This document shows positions 61,655 to 64,000 of a stretch of 64,000 nt of DNA, piece by piece; within the stretch, counting starts at the first letter, position 1, and each line of letters opens with the position of its first letter. Origin of the DNA: Corynebacterium urinipleomorphum (GTDB lineage: Bacteria; Actinomycetota; Actinomycetes; Mycobacteriales; Mycobacteriaceae); the NCBI RefSeq assembly GCF_900155535.1, contig NZ_LT706965.1:181473-245472 (forward strand), written 5' to 3'. The notes below the pieces were generated by a model. It had not been told where the DNA came from and ran no database searches. It worked only from the letters and a program-made list of their open reading frames with translations. A program made the translations under genes and the position numbers.

Positions 61655-62770
61655 ATGACGAGCTTGGAATTCACCGTGACAAAGAACGAGCACCCGGCGA
61701 GTGCGGAGCAGCGCGCCGAAATTCTCAAGGATCCGAAATTCGGCCAGAAATTCACCGACCACATGGTGGCCATCGATTGGTCCGAGGACGCTGGTTGGCA
61801 CAACGCACGCGTCGAGCCGTACGCGCCCATCGAGTTCGACCCGGCAACCATGGTGTTCCACTACGGGCAGGCGATCTTCGAGGGATTGAAGGCGTACCGT
61901 CAGCCGGACGGTTCGATCGCGACGTTCCGCCCAGAGCAAAATGCGCGGCGTTTGCAGAATTCCGCGGAGCGCCTGGCCATGCCGGAGCTCCCGGAAGATC
62001 TGTTCATTGAGTCCATCCGCCAGATCGTCGAGGTCGACGAGGCTTGGGTTCCGGAAGCTGGTGGCGAGGCCGCCCTGTACCTGCGCCCGTTCATGATCTC
62101 CACGGAGATCAGCCTTGGCGTGAAGCCGGCGAGCAGTTACACCTACTACGTCATCGCGTCCCCGGCCGGCGCATACTTCTCCGGCGGCATTAAGCCGGTC
62201 AAGGTGTGGATCTCCGAGGACTACGTCCGCGCCGCGCCCGGAGGCACGGGTGCAGCGAAATTCGCGGGTAACTATGCTGCGTCCCTGCTCGCACAGGCGC
62301 AGGCTGAAGAGCAGCAATGCGACCAGGTCGTGTGGCTCGATGCGATTGAGCGGACCTACATCGAGGAGATGGGCGGCATGAACCTCATGTTCGTCTACGG
62401 CTCCGGCGAGGACGGGAACGTCAAGGTGGTCACGCCGGCACTGTCCGGTTCTCTGCTGCCAGGCATCACGCGCGATTCACTGCTGCAGGTCGCCCAGGAT
62501 CTGGGGTACGAGACGGAGGAAGCACGCATCTCTGTCGAGGACTGGAAGAACGACGTTGCCAGCGGAAAGATGACAGAGTCCTTTGCCTGCGGCACTGCGG
62601 CAGTGATCACGCCGGTCGGCCACATCGTCGGTAACGATATCGACTTCACGGTCAACGGCAACGAGGCGGGCGATGTCACTATGGCCATGCGCGAGCGCCT
62701 GACCAAGATTCAGCGCGGCGAAGTGGAGGACACCCACGGGTGGCTGCACACTCTCGTGCCCGCCAAGTAA
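61655..62770 (+). CDS. ilvE: Branched-chain amino acid aminotransferase
   Basis: A 371-residue fold-type IV PLP enzyme that makes valine, leucine and isoleucine from their keto acids. The PLP lysine is in [15 protein letters not shown] (about residue 204). [24 protein letters not shown] and [14 protein letters not shown] are conserved. ATG 61655 follows TATGCT by 8 nt, so a leaderless transcript is likely. It is divergent from pepA and convergent with cobT, with 13 bp between stops. Confidence 0.98.
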   Translation: MTSLEFTVTKNEHPASAEQRAEILKDPKFGQKFTDHMVAIDWSEDAGWHNARVEPYAPIEFDPATMVFHYGQAIFEGLKAYRQPDGSIATFRPEQNARRLQNSAERLAMPELPEDLFIESIRQIVEVDEAWVPEAGGEAALYLRPFMISTEISLGVKPASSYTYYVIASPAGAYFSGGIKPVKVWISEDYVRAAPGGTGAAKFAGNYAASLLAQAQAEEQQCDQVVWLDAIERTYIEEMGGMNLMFVYGSGEDGNVKVVTPALSGSLLPGITRDSLLQVAQDLGYETEEARISVEDWKNDVASGKMTESFACGTAAVITPVGHIVGNDIDFTVNGNEAGDVTMAMRERLTKIQRGEVEDTHGWLHTLVPAK

Positions 62771-62781
62771 AAGGGCTCCCC

Positions 62782-62792
62782 GCTTATCGACG
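62782..62792 (+). repeat. 11-mer GCTTATCGACG
   Basis: Exact copy between ilvE and cobT; its TTA triplet is cobT's TAA stop codon on the minus strand. Confidence 0.85.
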
Positions 62793-63827
62793 TTCCATGG
62801 GGCCGGCCCCATCGCCCGCCCCGTCTTGGGAACGCATCTCGTCGGCGACCAGCTCCACTGCTGATGTGATCAGCGGAAGAACAGCGGTCCCGCCGGCACC
62901 TTGTCCGGTGGTCATATCGAGCGCCGCCACAGGAGTCAGGTCAAGCGCCTGAAGGCACACTTTGTGGCACGGCTCCGGCGTCAACTGGCTAGCGATCAGC
63001 CACTCTTTCACGCCGGGGGTGATCCGTTCGGCGGTGTAAGCGGCGGCGGAGGGAAACGCGCCGTCGATAAGCACGGGGGTGCGGCGCGACGCGCACTGGG
63101 CGATGAACGCGGTGAGCGCGACGAAGTCCGGTGATGAGATTCGGCGCATCACCTCCGCGACATCATCTTGGACCTCGCGCACGCGGAACATGGAGTCGCG
63201 CACGGCAGCGACCTTCACTTTCCAGACCTCGTCGTTGATGCCGCTGCCGCGCCCCACTGCCACGACTGGTTCTGTGAATGTGAGAGAGCCGATGAGTGCC
63301 GCCATCACCGTCGTGTTTCCTACACCGACATCGCCGGCAATTGCGAGGTCACATCCTGCGTCGATAGTCCGGTCCGCGACCGCGCGCCCGAGTTCCGCTG
63401 CGCGGAGGAACTGCTCCTCGCTCATCGCGTCCTCGACATCGATTGCGCCGGAACCCTCGCAAATAAGGGAGCTGGGCGCTTTCAGGCTGACTCGGATCAG
63501 TTCGACCGGTGCGCCAGCCGCTCGCGCCAATGTGTTTACCGGTGCGGCACCTGCATCGATTTCGTCGGCTTGAAGCGCTGATGCGTCAGGGGTGAACGCG
63601 GACAATCCGCGCTCCGCGATGCCGTGGTCGCCCGCGAAAATGACAACGCGCGGGGAGCTGATCGGCTGTGGGGGAGCGTCTCCCTGACGGCCCGCAAACC
63701 ATGCACCAAGGGAAGCGAGGCGGCCAAAAGAAATCCCCCGTGGGTTTTCCGTCATCGCCGCCCGGACCCTCGCTTCAACAGCGGTGTCTGGAAGCGGGAC
63801 TGCGTCGAGATGCAATGAAACGCTCAT
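62784..63827 (-). CDS. cobT: Nicotinate-nucleotide-dimethylbenzimidazole phosphoribosyltransferase
   Basis: A 347-residue enzyme making alpha-ribazole phosphate, the lower ligand of cobalamin. Motifs: the N-terminal LGSLAxWF version RLASLGAWFAGRQGD, VVIFAGDHGIAERGLSAF, LAIAGDVGVGNTTVMAAL, and the C-terminal catalytic-glutamate region ASQLTPEPCHKV. No cobS or cobU is in the window. The start is ATG 63827, 9 bp after the DUF3043 stop, so the two are probably cotranscribed. The stop codon lies inside one 11-mer copy; another is at 63062-63072. Confidence 0.96.
   Translation of the reverse strand: MSVSLHLDAVPLPDTAVEARVRAAMTENPRGISFGRLASLGAWFAGRQGDAPPQPISSPRVVIFAGDHGIAERGLSAFTPDASALQADEIDAGAAPVNTLARAAGAPVELIRVSLKAPSSLICEGSGAIDVEDAMSEEQFLRAAELGRAVADRTIDAGCDLAIAGDVGVGNTTVMAALIGSLTFTEPVVAVGRGSGINDEVWKVKVAAVRDSMFRVREVQDDVAEVMRRISSPDFVALTAFIAQCASRRTPVLIDGAFPSAAAYTAERITPGVKEWLIASQLTPEPCHKVCLQALDLTPVAALDMTTGQGAGGTAVLPLITSAVELVADEMRSQDGAGDGAGPMERR
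63062..63072 (-). repeat. 11-mer GCTTATCGACG
   Basis: Exact copy in cobT, sense orientation, codons GTG CTT ATC GAC GGC; 280 bp from the copy at 62782 and in the opposite orientation. Confidence 0.85.
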
Positions 63828-63836
63828 CGTGGTGCC

Positions 63837-64000
63837 TTATTCTCCGACTTTGGAGCCAATTTCTACCTGCGGTTTCGGCGTACGCCAACCCCGTGGCTGA
63901 GACGCGCGCGAGTAGGCGTACATGCCCAATCCGAAACCTGTCTCGGTCGTTTCCGGGAACTTCCGGCGGACAGCCCGGTTGGCGCGGCGTCCGATGAAGA
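63837..64000 (-). CDS. DUF3043 family protein, C-terminal part (continues beyond the window)
   Basis: The last 54 codons of a gene running in from the right edge; stop TAA at 63839-63837. The visible part has IGRRANRAVRRKFPETTETGF, GMYAYSRASQPR and the tail WRTPKPQVEIG. This matches the C-terminus of DUF3043 membrane proteins, which lie near cobT and ilvE in corynebacteria. The function is unknown. It probably forms an operon with cobT. Confidence 0.75.
   Translation of the reverse strand, partial: FIGRRANRAVRRKFPETTETGFGLGMYAYSRASQPRGWRTPKPQVEIGSKVGE

Noticed and set aside
6745..63072. The 11-mer as DnaA boxes
   Set aside because: TTATCGACG differs from TTATCCACA at two of nine positions, including the core; copies are dispersed, not clustered at an origin.
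6745..63072. The 11-mer as an FtsK-orienting (KOPS) or Chi-like polar site
   Set aside because: Orientation is balanced (6 plus, 8 minus) within one contiguous region; polar sites would be strongly skewed. A whole-genome test is still needed.

Overview
The window is high-G+C actinobacterial DNA, almost certainly a Corynebacterium chromosome other than C. glutamicum. The support is gene content and order: lytic transglycosylase-eno-ftsB/divIC-DUF501-ppx; nif3-zinc-ribbon-RNase H/phosphatase-rnpB; glnA2-glnE; and glnA-RDD-DUF4191-lipA/lipB. These are the arrangements known from Mycobacterium and Corynebacterium. AceE is the homodimeric long form, and SURF1, DUF3052 and DUF3043 proteins are also present. 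I count 57 protein genes (two cut by the window edges), three tRNAs and RNase P RNA. No insertion sequence, prophage or CRISPR array was seen.

Layout. 1-4.4 kb: end of a lytic transglycosylase, enolase, a cell-division coiled-coil protein, DUF501 and an exopolyphosphatase. 4.4-11.3 kb: a tRNA with CAU anticodon, tRNA-Asn, an AbgT transporter, a secreted protein, a serine hydrolase, a TRIC-type channel, an unknown gene, an acyl carrier protein and an Excalibur-domain surface protein. 11.6-22.6 kb: aceE, DUF3052, a DUF222/HNH protein, tRNA-Val, SURF1, LMW phosphatase, HAD hydrolase, the Nif3/zinc-ribbon/RNase H block and rnpB. 22.6-33.9 kb: RNB exonuclease, a degenerate galactokinase-like protein, CYTH-CHAD, glnA2-glnE, threonine synthase and a 58-residue gene. 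33.9-39.5 kb: a serine protease and accessory membrane and cell-wall genes. 39.6-42.5 kb: glnA, RDD, DUF4191. 42.6-48.9 kb: a divergent fatty-acyl cluster (MaoC dehydratase and beta-ketoacyl reductase one way, thiolase and acyl-CoA oxidase/dehydrogenase the other) around a perfect 22-bp palindrome. 49-59.5 kb: lipA, lipB, gcvH, gcvT, gcvP, a fused dihydroxyacetone kinase and a three-lipoyl-domain E2. 59.6-64 kb: an unknown gene, pepA, ilvE, cobT and the end of a DUF3043 gene.

How the genes work together. GlnA, GlnA2 and GlnE form the glutamine synthetase system. LipB and LipA make the lipoyl groups carried by GcvH and by the E2, and AceE is the E1 that works with that E2. The fatty-acyl cluster has the four activities of a beta-oxidation or beta-reduction cycle.

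Two genome-scale signals stand out. First, the 11-mer GCTTATCGACG occurs 14 times exactly (plus two 10/11 matches) where about 0.03 copies would be expected. It lies on both strands, in several reading frames and between genes, and often forces rare TTA or ATA codons. I do not recognise it as a described element, and it is the best candidate here for an undescribed system. Second, at least 20 genes have a TANNNT -10 hexamer only 6-8 nt before the start codon, indicating leaderless mRNAs. This settles several start codons.
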